A DNA stretch of 14,985 nt. It comes from JAAFIP01 sp043728315 (GTDB lineage Bacteria; Pseudomonadota; Gammaproteobacteria; Burkholderiales; Burkholderiaceae_C). Positions 7,119 to 13,565 of this stretch are shown one piece after another. Where the stretch lies: the NCBI GenBank assembly GCA_043728315.1, contig JAYTMT010000106.1, positions 1 through 14,985 of the forward strand, read 5' to 3'. The translations under genes were made by a program, and so were the position numbers. Positions within the stretch are counted from its first letter, which is position 1. Every line of letters begins with the position of its first letter. The notes below the pieces were generated by a model that was not told the DNA's origin, did not search any database, and saw nothing but the letters and a program-made list of their open reading frames with translations.

Positions 7119-7544
7119 TTATTTCAGCAAAGCCAAAAACGCCAACACCAGCAGCCCAAACGCCGCAAGCAGGGAAGTGCCTGCCCCCACAATGTTGCCG
7201 ATATAAGCCAAGCTGCCCAAGCCCTGGCCTTTGCTCAGGCCGCGTTGGCCTGTGATGGCGGCTATGGGCAGGGCTATGCAAAAGGCGTAGGACGATAGCA
7301 CCAAGCTAATGACCACAGCCCATGCCAGCCATGCCAAGGGTGCGAGCGCGGGCAGCACCAAGGCTACTACCAGCATCAAAATAGCTCCCATGGGCAAGCT
7401 GGCGTGTGCCACGCGCCACGAGTTCACCACATGCGCCGGCGCGCCTTGGCTGATGGCGCGGCCATATGCGCCGCCCAGAAGCAGACCAAAAAGCAGCACC
7501 ACAGCGCCGTGAAAAATCAAATGGAGTGAGTAGCTGGGTAACAT
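7119..7544 (-). CDS. Four-helix membrane protein resembling the styrene-oxide isomerase (StyC) family
   Basis: This 141-residue, very hydrophobic protein has four predicted membrane helices (about 7-27, 50-68, 71-98 and 113-139). The N-terminal half has His8 and His12, then GLLLGGAYGRAI and the motif WRVAHASLPMGAILMLVVALVLP. This resembles the RAHxGxxxNG...VLP segment I recall from small membrane isomerases of the styrene oxide isomerase type, in which conserved histidines bind haem. The resemblance is by eye, so the substrate and even the activity are uncertain. No styrene pathway genes are nearby. The ATG at 7544 has an AGGA site about six bases upstream. The stop is directly followed by an S repeat. 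Confidence 0.75.
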   Translation of the reverse strand: MLPSYSLHLIFHGAVVLLFGLLLGGAYGRAISQGAPAHVVNSWRVAHASLPMGAILMLVVALVLPALAPLAWLAWAVVISLVLSSYAFCIALPIAAITGQRGLSKGQGLGSLAYIGNIVGAGTSLLAAFGLLVLAFLALLK

Positions 7545-7705
7545 GCAAGTCCTATAAAGAATCTATCGAGCGCGGACTGTAGCACGGGCAGTGCAGCCCA
7601 TACTGTGTGGATACACCCATCCCGTTCGGGCTGAGCTTGTCCAAGCCATCGTGAATTCTTTTAATGATTTCGAGTGACAATAACTCCAATGATCAATATG
7701 TATTT

Positions 7706-7738
7706 CATAGCAAACTATGACCATATTACGGTGACATT
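7706..7738 (+). repeat. S repeat (copy 3), divergent
   Basis: A stem CATAG-CAAA-CTATG (7706-7719) runs into ACCATATTACG and GTGACATT. It is shorter than the other copies because the stem overlaps the start of the core. It lies three bases from the stop of the lrp pseudogene. The stretch 7545-7705 upstream holds only a degenerate copy of the CCTTCGACAAGCTCAGGGC-type repeat around 7619-7650, and no gene. Confidence 0.6.
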
Positions 7739-7740
7739 GG

Positions 7741-7957
7741 TTAATTTTTCTGTAAATTTGGCAATGGAAGCGCGGTTTTGTAGCGCACCTGCTTGAGCGC
7801 GAAGCTAGAGCGGATTTTCTCGATGCCTGCTATAGGGGTGAGCTGATCCATGATGAAGCGCTCAAGAGCGGCCATGTCGGCCACGGCCACGCGAATCAGG
7901 TAGTCGCTGTCACCGGTCATCAGGTAGCACTCCATTACTTTGTCGTGCTAGGCAATT
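7741..7957 (-). pseudogene. Decayed 3' copy of an Lrp/AsnC-family regulator gene
   Basis: The translation from 7935 down matches the C-terminal ligand-sensing half of the intact regulator at 9321-9794 almost residue for residue (MECYLMTGDSDYLIRVAV through RYKTALPLP). One change is Ser to Thr in DQLTPIAG. DNA similarity continues upstream to about 7957 but is broken by a stop: the codon for Glu92 of the intact gene (GAG) is TAG here. The helix-turn-helix half is absent, and the last five residues come from unrelated flanking DNA. It cannot make a working regulator. With the intact gene it forms ~200-bp direct repeats on either side of the Xre/RES pair. Confidence 0.9.
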
Positions 7958-7968
7958 TGCATTTAAAG

Positions 7969-8006
7969 TTTTATAAAAACATAAATTGTTTTTATAAAAA
8001 CAATTT
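7969..8006. promoter_or_regulatory. Operator of the xre-res operon
   Basis: A perfect 24-bp palindrome covers 7983-8006 (half-site AAATTGTTTTTA). The 13-mer TTTTATAAAAACA occurs at 7969-7981 and again at 7990-8002, a 21-bp spacing that is about two helical turns. The palindrome covers the -35 box and most of the spacer of the only good promoter. That placement is expected for binding by the Xre-type antitoxin, alone or with its toxin, to repress the operon. Confidence 0.7.
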
Positions 8007-8014
8007 GATATACT
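7986..8014 (+). promoter_or_regulatory. Sigma70-type promoter for xre-res
   Basis: TTGTTT (7986-7991) and TATACT (8009-8014) are separated by 17 bp, in AT-rich DNA about 60 bp before the antitoxin start. The -35 box lies inside the palindromic operator. Confidence 0.7.
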
Positions 8015-8075
8015 ATAACCGTCGTCAACTCAAGGTATGACACCTATGAAGATTGTCGAATTTAAAGGAGTTCTC

Positions 8076-8477
8076 ATGTCAGCTCTACCTAATATATCCA
8101 CCCATACACCTAGCGAGCAAGACCGTGGCGCATTGGCCAAGATGACCATGACTTTGTTTGCGCATTGGAGCTTACCAACTGAAGACCAAGCCGCATTACT
8201 AGGGCTGGCAAGTAGCAACCGCGCAGCCTTAGGCCGCTACCGCAAAGGCGAGGCGATTGGAACGAGTCGCGACCAGTTCGAGCGCGTGGGGCATCTGCTG
8301 GGCATTCATAAAAATCTGCGTTTGTTGTTTCCCCAAAATCGTGACCTCGTCTATCGCTGGATGACCACGCGCAACCGAGCGTTTGACAACTTAACACCCG
8401 TTGAGACGATCAAGGAATGGGGCTTTGCTGGGCTCCTGATGGTGCGCGCGTATCTTGACCGCGCACGAGGCATTTAA
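8076..8477 (+). CDS. Xre/MbcA/ParS-type antitoxin of a RES toxin-antitoxin system
   Basis: This is a 133-residue protein. The N-terminal half (about 20-65) is helical with a helix-turn-helix-like segment (TEDQAALLGLASSNRAALGR). The C-terminal half (about 70-131) fits the DUF2384/MbcA-ParS-Xre toxin-binding domain, with AFDNLTPVETIKEWGFAGLL and YLDRARG at the end. The role is to bind and block the RES toxin made by the next gene, and to repress the shared promoter. The ATG at 8076 is chosen because AAAGGAG lies at 8064-8070, five bases upstream. In-frame ATGs at 8037 and 8046 have poorer sites. The stop lies four bases before the toxin ATG, so the two are co-translated. Confidence 0.9.
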   Translation: MSALPNISTHTPSEQDRGALAKMTMTLFAHWSLPTEDQAALLGLASSNRAALGRYRKGEAIGTSRDQFERVGHLLGIHKNLRLLFPQNRDLVYRWMTTRNRAFDNLTPVETIKEWGFAGLLMVRAYLDRARGI

Positions 8478-8481
8478 AAAC

Positions 8482-9219
8482 ATGGATCAACTGTTTGCGC
8501 ATCTCCAGCTGGTCGATACACACCAAGACATCTTGCGCAACATCGTCACTGTCCATGATTCGCAGGATTTGTTTGACGACTTGAGCAGCAACCCCCAAGA
8601 GTGGCATCTGGCCCAACAGGTAGAAGATGAGGTGAAGCCGCAGCCCTATCAATCAAACCAACCCATCATTCACCGCCCGTTTGAAGACGCGCAGTGGTTC
8701 AATGCCATTGGCTGGCCATTCAAGCATTGGCAAGCCAGCCGTTTTTCTGATGGTAGCTTCGGTGTTTGGTATGGCAGCGAATCTGTTGAGACAACGGCGT
8801 ACGAGACTGCATACCACTGGTTCAATGGCGTATTGCGCGATGCAGGCTTTGAGGCATCGCATGACGCAACGCAAGGCGTTGGCATCATCGCAGAGCGCAA
8901 AATTTATAACGTGCGATGTGATGCTGCGCTGATTGATTTGCGGCTTGAGGCCGAGCGCAACCCGAGCCTCATTCACGCGTCTGACTACAGCGCCACACAA
9001 GCAATTGGAGCGCGTTTGAACAAAGAGGGGCATCCAGGATTGGTCGCACGCTCAGCGCGCCGCCCGCAAGGCGACAACTATGCGATCCTTAACCCTGCTG
9101 TACTGTCATCGCCTCGCCACAACTGCCATTTGACCTACAAGCTACGCGGTGAAACCATCACGGTAGAGAAACAGGCGGGGACGGCTTGGCTGGAAATCAG
9201 TGTCGCCTCGTTGGGTTGA
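8482..9219 (+). CDS. RES-domain toxin
   Basis: This 245-residue protein has a RES domain in its central and C-terminal part. RES toxins (MbcT and relatives) degrade NAD+ in the cytosol and stop growth when not neutralised. The domain's Arg-Glu-Ser residues have candidates at Arg87 (QASRF), Glu108 in YGSESVETTAYE, and Ser191 in GLVARSAR. The N-terminal 55 residues are helical and acidic and may be the antitoxin contact. The ATG at 8482 follows the antitoxin stop by four bases, with only a weak GAGG at 8467-8470, so coupling to antitoxin translation is likely. A TTG at 8455 in frame is less likely. The pair's DNA is more AT-rich in its promoter than its neighbours, and it sits between direct repeats of lrp, suggesting acquisition. 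Confidence 0.9.
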   Translation: MDQLFAHLQLVDTHQDILRNIVTVHDSQDLFDDLSSNPQEWHLAQQVEDEVKPQPYQSNQPIIHRPFEDAQWFNAIGWPFKHWQASRFSDGSFGVWYGSESVETTAYETAYHWFNGVLRDAGFEASHDATQGVGIIAERKIYNVRCDAALIDLRLEAERNPSLIHASDYSATQAIGARLNKEGHPGLVARSARRPQGDNYAILNPAVLSSPRHNCHLTYKLRGETITVEKQAGTAWLEISVASLG

Positions 9220-9320
9220 TTGACTGCTTAGCAACTACACGTAGCCATGCGCGAGTCCATCACGCGGGCACTGCACGCTGCAAATAACTTTCTTTGCGAA
9301 AAAGCTCTTCGGTCATAGAG

Positions 9321-9794
9321 TCAAACAACAGGCAACGGCAATGCTGTTTTATAACGCACCTGCTTGAGCGCGAAGCTAGAGCGGATTTTCTCGATGCCTG
9401 CGATGGGGCTGAGCTGGTCCATGATGAAGCGCTCTAGCGCGGCCATGTCGGCCACGGCCACGCGGATCAGGTAGTCGCTGTCGCCGGTCATCAGGTAGCA
9501 CTCCATCACCTCGTCGTGCTCGGCTATGCGGGCTTCAAAGGCGGCCAGCGCCTCGCGGCTTTGGGTTTTGAGGCTGATGTTGATGAACACATTGAGGCCC
9601 AAGCCCAGCGCCGCAGCGCTTGCCAGCGCCACATAGCGGCTGATCACGCCTGCGGCTTCCAGCGCTTTGACGCGAGCTAGGCAGGGCGATGGGCTCAGGT
9701 GGACGCGGCGGGCGAGCTCCACATTGCTTAGGCTGCCGTCGCGTTGCAGGGCGTCGAGTATGCGTATATCTACGGCGTCTAGGGCATATGTCAT
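9321..9794 (-). CDS. Lrp/AsnC-family transcriptional regulator
   Basis: This 157-residue protein has an N-terminal winged helix-turn-helix (about 5-55, LDALQRDGSLSNVELARRVHLSPSPCLARVKALEAAGVI) and a C-terminal RAM ligand-binding and oligomerisation domain (about 65-150, with GDSDYLIRVAV). Family members bind amino acids and act as octamers or dimers. It is divergent from the E1 gene with about 100 bp between, so it probably controls that gene. The layout recalls Pseudomonas putida mdeR, an Lrp-type regulator next to mdeB. The ATG at 9794 lacks a clear ribosome site. Its 3' 200 bases are duplicated as a pseudogene at 7741-7957. Confidence 0.93.
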   Translation of the reverse strand: MTYALDAVDIRILDALQRDGSLSNVELARRVHLSPSPCLARVKALEAAGVISRYVALASAAALGLGLNVFINISLKTQSREALAAFEARIAEHDEVMECYLMTGDSDYLIRVAVADMAALERFIMDQLSPIAGIEKIRSSFALKQVRYKTALPLPVV

Positions 9795-9896
9795 GGTTAA
9801 CTGCTTTGTTTTGCAAATTTAAAGCATTTTATGCTGATAAACGTGCATTTAATAGCGTATAAAAGCAGCACATACCAAGCCGTTTTGGCTATATTC
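9795..9896. promoter_or_regulatory. Divergent lrp/E1 intergenic control region
   Basis: This is a short AT-rich region between divergent genes with repeated A/T-tract and GCATTT-like words (TTTGCAAATTTAAAG, GCATTTTATGC, GTGCATTTAATAGC), the sort of degenerate sites that Lrp-family proteins bind. I could not place single -10/-35 boxes confidently. The binding assignment is inference from the neighbouring regulator gene. Confidence 0.4.
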
Positions 9897-12836
9897 ATGG
9901 CCATGAACGCAGCAACATCCGCCCATCTTTTAGCCATGCCCGAAGCCGCCGCTCACCCTGTGAGCAGCCCAGAGCGAGCGGCTGGCACAGACTCCGATCC
10001 GCAGGAAACTCAGGAGTGGCACGATGCCTTCAAAGCGCTGGTGGCAGCCCAAGGCACTGCGCGGGCGCGGCATATTTTGGACAGCTTGGTGGTTTTGTCA
10101 CGCGAGCAGCGCGTGGGCTGGCAGCCAGAGCTCACCACGCCCTATCTCAACAGCATCCATGTGAGCCAGCAGCCAAATTTCCCTGGGGATTTGGCCATAG
10201 AGGAAAAACTGGGCTCGCTGATGCGCTGGAACGCGCTGGCCATGGTGGCCAAGGCCAATGCCGCCGAGATGGGTGGGTCCAGCGAGCTGGGCGGCCACAT
10301 TGCCAGCTACGCCAGCGCGGCGGATTTGTTTGAGGTGGGGTACAACCATTTTTTCAGAGGGCGCGTTGACCCAATAGACACCAATGCGCGGCAATTTTTC
10401 GACATGCCGCCCTTAGAAAAATTAGCCCCCTCGGGGGGCAGCGCAGCACACGCAGTGGCAAGTGTGGGGGCTAGTTTGGGTGATTTGGTGTTTTTCCAGC
10501 CCCACAGCTCGCCCGGCGTGTATGCGCGCGCTTACCTAGAAGGCCGCCTCACAGAGCAAGATCTGGACTTTTACCGACGCGAAATCGAAGCCCCGCAGCA
10601 CGGTGCACGTGGCCTATCGAGTTACCCCCACCCTTGGCTCATGCCCGATTTTTGGCAGTTCCCCACAGGCTCCATGGGCATCGGTCCCATCAGCAGCATT
10701 TACCACGCACGCTTCATGCGCTACCTCACGCACCGCAATTTGCTCAACTGCTCGCAGCGCAAAGTGTGGGGCGTGTTTGGCGATGGCGAAATGGACGAAC
10801 CCGAATCCATGAGCGCGCTCACACTGGCTTCACGCGAGGGGCTGGACAATTTGGTCTGGGTGGTGAACTGCAATTTGCAGCGGCTGGATGGCCCGGTGCG
10901 TGGCAATGGCCGCATCATTGACGAGCTGGAGCGCTTGTTCAGCGGAGCGGGTTGGCACGTGATCAAGCTCATTTGGGGCAGCGACTGGGACGGCCTGTTT
11001 GCCCGTGACACTGCTGGCGCGCTGGCGCGAACCTTTGCCAGCACCGTAGACGGCCAAATGCAAACCTTTGCCGCCAAAGACGGGCGCTACAACCGGGACA
11101 GCTTCTTTGGCCAAAGCCCCGAGCTGGCCGCGCTGGCCCAAGGCATGACGGACGAGCAAATTGACCGCTTAAAACGCGGTGGCCACGACATTGTGAAAAT
11201 CCACGCCGCCTATGCCGCAGCCGCTGCCCACAGCGGCCAGCCCACGGTGATATTGGCCCACACCAAAAAAGGCTATGGCATGGGCAACGCAGGCCAAGGC
11301 AAAATGACCACGCACAGCCAGAAAAAGTTGGACGAAGACGAACTCATAGCGTATCGCAACCGCTTTAACTTGCCTTTGACCGACGAACAAGCCAAAACGC
11401 TCTGCTATTTCAAGCCGGACGATGACAGCCCAGAGATGCAGTACCTGCGCCAGCGCCGCGCCGCGCTGGGCGGGCATTTGCCCAAGCGCTATACAGCGGC
11501 CAACACTGTGCCCGTGCCGCCGCTCATGCCGCCCGCAGCGCAGGGTGCGATGGCAGAGTTTGCCGCAAATACAGGCAGCGGCGCTGGCAATAGCAATGTA
11601 GGTAGCGTTGCTAACAGCTACGCCCATTTCGCCCTACATGCCAACGGCAAAGAAATGTCCACCACCATGGCCTTTGTGCGTATGCTGGGTGGCCTGCTCA
11701 AAGACGCGCAGCTGGGCCCGCGCATCGTGCCCATCGTGGCCGACGAAGCGCGCACCTTTGGCATGGCCAATTTGTTCAAGCAAGTGGGTATTTACAGCAG
11801 CGTGGGTCAGCGCTATGCCCCTGAAGACATTGGCTCGGTACTCTCATACCGCGAGGCGTTAGACGGTCAAATTTTAGAAGAAGGCATCAGCGAGGCAGGC
11901 GCTATTGCCAGCTGGACGGCCGCAGCCACCAGCTACAGCGTGCATGGCTTGGCTATGCTGCCTTTCTACATTTACTACAGCATGTTTGGCTTTCAGCGCG
12001 TGGGCGATGCCATCTGGGCCGCCGCCGACCAGCGCGCACGCGGCTTCTTACTGGGCGCTACCTCTGGGCGCACCACGCTAGGCGGCGAAGGCTTGCAGCA
12101 CCAAGACGGCAGCAGCCACCTAGTAGCGGCCACGATTCCTAATTGCAAAGCTTACGACCCCGCCTTTGCAGGCGAGCTGGCCGTGATACTAGACCAAGGC
12201 ATGCGCAACATGCTGGTGGACCAGCGCGATGTGTTTTACTACATCACCCTGATGAATGAGAGCTACGCGCAGCCCAATCTGCTGCCCGAGGCGCACCAAG
12301 GTGTGATCCGTGGATGCTATAAATACAGCAGCACATTACGACCATATGACGGTGACATTGCCCCTAAAAACCTTAAAAACATCACTTTACTAGGCTCGGG
12401 CGCTATTTTGACCGAAGTGGTCAAAGCCGCCGCGCAATTGGAGGCACTGGGCTACGCGGTGGACGTGGTGAGCGTGACTAGCTGGAGTGAGCTGGCGCGT
12501 GATGGGGCTGCGTGCGAGGCTGCTAGCACTGCCGCCAGTCCAGTTGCCACGGCCACTTCCTTTGCCGCTCCCAATCCCGTTCGTCCTGAGCCTGTCGAAG
12601 GGTTCACCAAGCCTTGGCTCCAGCAAGTCCTTAGCCAAACCAGTGGCCCCATCGTAGCCGCCACCGACTACGTGCGCGCCCTGCCCGAGAGCGTGCGCGC
12701 CTACCTGCCCGCTGGCCGCAGCTACGCTACGCTAGGCACCGACGGCTTTGGCCGCAGCGACACGCGGGCAGCGCTGCGTGCCTATTTTCAGGTGGATGCA
12801 GCGGCCATTGTGCAGCGGGCGCTGGCCATTCAATAA
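9897..12836 (+). CDS. Homodimeric 2-oxoacid (pyruvate-type) dehydrogenase E1, AceE/MdeB family
   Basis: This protein of about 979 residues matches E. coli AceE (887 residues) along its length. It is a thiamine-diphosphate enzyme that decarboxylates pyruvate or a close 2-oxoacid and acetylates the E2 lipoyl group. The cofactor motif starts GDGEMDEPES (295-304) and ends NCNLQRLDG (Asn325, Gln327). The mobile-loop histidine corresponds to His473. No E2 or E3 gene is adjacent, so it is probably a paralogue borrowing E2/E3 from elsewhere. The Lrp neighbour recalls MdeB, an E1 linked to 2-oxobutyrate. Three in-frame segments derived from repeats lie at about residues 176-193, 807-821 and 894-903. 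The C-terminus is about 30 residues shorter than in E. coli. The start is uncertain: ATGs at 9897 and 9903 fit the family better than 9831, but none has a strong ribosome site. Confidence 0.9.
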   Translation: MAMNAATSAHLLAMPEAAAHPVSSPERAAGTDSDPQETQEWHDAFKALVAAQGTARARHILDSLVVLSREQRVGWQPELTTPYLNSIHVSQQPNFPGDLAIEEKLGSLMRWNALAMVAKANAAEMGGSSELGGHIASYASAADLFEVGYNHFFRGRVDPIDTNARQFFDMPPLEKLAPSGGSAAHAVASVGASLGDLVFFQPHSSPGVYARAYLEGRLTEQDLDFYRREIEAPQHGARGLSSYPHPWLMPDFWQFPTGSMGIGPISSIYHARFMRYLTHRNLLNCSQRKVWGVFGDGEMDEPESMSALTLASREGLDNLVWVVNCNLQRLDGPVRGNGRIIDELERLFSGAGWHVIKLIWGSDWDGLFARDTAGALARTFASTVDGQMQTFAAKDGRYNRDSFFGQSPELAALAQGMTDEQIDRLKRGGHDIVKIHAAYAAAAAHSGQPTVILAHTKKGYGMGNAGQGKMTTHSQKKLDEDELIAYRNRFNLPLTDEQAKTLCYFKPDDDSPEMQYLRQRRAALGGHLPKRYTAANTVPVPPLMPPAAQGAMAEFAANTGSGAGNSNVGSVANSYAHFALHANGKEMSTTMAFVRMLGGLLKDAQLGPRIVPIVADEARTFGMANLFKQVGIYSSVGQRYAPEDIGSVLSYREALDGQILEEGISEAGAIASWTAAATSYSVHGLAMLPFYIYYSMFGFQRVGDAIWAAADQRARGFLLGATSGRTTLGGEGLQHQDGSSHLVAATIPNCKAYDPAFAGELAVILDQGMRNMLVDQRDVFYYITLMNESYAQPNLLPEAHQGVIRGCYKYSSTLRPYDGDIAPKNLKNITLLGSGAILTEVVKAAAQLEALGYAVDVVSVTSWSELARDGAACEAASTAASPVATATSFAAPNPVRPEPVEGFTKPWLQQVLSQTSGPIVAATDYVRALPESVRAYLPAGRSYATLGTDGFGRSDTRAALRAYFQVDAAAIVQRALAIQ
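10423..10473. repeat. TAGCCCCC...GGGGGCTA repeat inside the E1 gene
   Basis: This 51-bp element has 8-bp inverted ends (TAGCCCCC at 10423, GGGGGCTA ending 10473) and an inner GCCCCC-TCG-GGGGGC-like stem. It is 17 codons long, so it keeps frame, and it encodes a Gly/Ala/Ser-rich stretch lacking in E. coli AceE just before the conserved GDLVFFQPHSSPG. I recall this type of repeat as common between genes in Comamonadaceae. Confidence 0.7.
12316..12359 (+). repeat. S repeat (copy 4), inside the E1 gene
   Basis: GCTATAAATACAGCAGC is followed by CACATTACGACCATATGACG and GTGACATT, matching the intergenic S repeats at 3743 and 7076. It is translated in frame and gives about eleven residues (YSSTLRPYDGD region) absent from the equivalent YKLETIEG loop of E. 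coli AceE. Confidence 0.75.
12576..12605 (-). repeat. CTTCGACAGGCTCAGGAC-type repeat inside the E1 gene
   Basis: Read on the minus strand this is CCCTTCGACAGGCTCAGGAC, the same family as 2463-2512 and 249-277. In the E1 frame it encodes NPVRPEPVEGF, following an Ala/Thr-rich stretch from about 12514. Both are absent from E. coli AceE. Confidence 0.8.
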
Positions 12837-12923
12837 TGCTCTTGTAGAGTGGTTCTGTTTAGCTTTTGAAGCTATTTTTCTTGCGCGCCCGAGCATCCTG
12901 GTTTGTAGCGCTTAGGCTGTCGC

Positions 12924-13014
12924 GCCCGATCAGCGTTTGGGCGCTCCCGCCACTCCCTCATGCGGTGGGTACACCGAAATCGGTCGGACGGAAGCGCCCA
13001 AACGCTGCTCGGGC
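12924..13014 (+). repeat. H element, palindromic structured repeat (copy 2)
   Basis: Arms at 12924-12950 and about 12988-13014 pair, with a few mismatches, around a conserved CCCTCATGCGG segment and a small hairpin GGTG-GGTA-CACC (12964-12975). Compared with copy 1 at 3600-3688, the stem bases have changed on both sides (TTTGGCTA/TAGCCAAA there, TTGGGCGCT/AGCGCCCAA here). Confidence 0.8.
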
Positions 13015-13068
13015 TATGCCTGTGCTTAGGTTTTTGAATACCGGATACCGTTCTCGTCAATTACTTAA

Positions 13069-13113
13069 TACTACGAAAAACGTAGCACACTATGACCACT
13101 TAGCTATGACATT
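13069..13113 (+). repeat. S repeat (copy 5), divergent
   Basis: The stem CTACG-AAAAA-CGTAG (13071-13085) precedes CACACTATGACCACTTAGC and TATGACATT. The stem differs from copy 1 (TACTAT/ATAGTA) but is still fully paired. It lies between the second H and P elements, as copy 1 does between the first pair. Confidence 0.65.
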
Positions 13114-13178
13114 TTTACGATTTTTCATAAATATACAAACAGACGCGCTAAACAGCCAGGACACCCAACCATCTCACC

Positions 13179-13382
13179 CTGCGGCTAAGCGAGTGCTGTG
13201 CCAACGCGCAAACAATCGGGGCGCTGGGCTTGTTTTTTTGAGTCAATGGGGGATCAGAATCGGGCGCTGTCTGAGGGCGAAGCCCGAGTTTGCCCGATTC
13301 CCCCCATTGGCTCGAAAAAACAAGCTACCCCGAAGGGGCCAGCGACCGTTTGCGCGTTGGCACAGCGCTCGCTTAGCCGCAG
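13179..13382 (+). repeat. P element, full copy (P3): long nested inverted repeat, possible structured RNA
   Basis: The plan matches 3897-4102: outer arms, CGCTGG (13222-13227) with CCAGCG (13339-13344), and inner arms 13228-13252 with 13301-13325. The apical stem is GAATCGGGC (13257-13265) with GCCCGATTC (13292-13300), capped by a GGGC-GAA-GCCC hairpin, and the side hairpin is CCCC-GAA-GGGG (13328-13338). After it, CTTAGCCGCAGCGTGA recurs at about 13372 and 13429, and a degenerate CTCAGGGC-type repeat ends near 13517. The region 12837-13565 therefore holds H, S, P and this degenerate tail, and no credible gene. Confidence 0.8.
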
Positions 13383-13565
13383 CGTGAGCAACTAGGAGCG
13401 AACCTGCAAGAGCGTTGGCATAGCACGCGCTTAGCCGCAGCGTGACCAACACAGAGCGATCGCCAAATAGCAGCGTGACCAAGTTGGGCATGAACCCGTC
13501 AACTGGGCTCAGAGCGAATGAAGCAAACCAAACGAGCAGTGGCACCATGCGCTACCATGCGGTGC

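Noticed and set aside
8037..8075. Earlier ATG starts (8037, 8046) for the antitoxin
   Set aside because: The AAAGGAG at 8064-8070 points to the ATG at 8076, and the extra residues do not belong to the family.
9831..9896. ATG at 9831 as the E1 start
   Set aside because: It lies in the AT-rich control region with no ribosome site, and would add 22 residues unlike the family N-terminus.
12866..13387. 173-codon frame across H, S and P elements
   Set aside because: It crosses three repeats whose pattern of change preserves pairing and not codons; no domain or ribosome site is seen.
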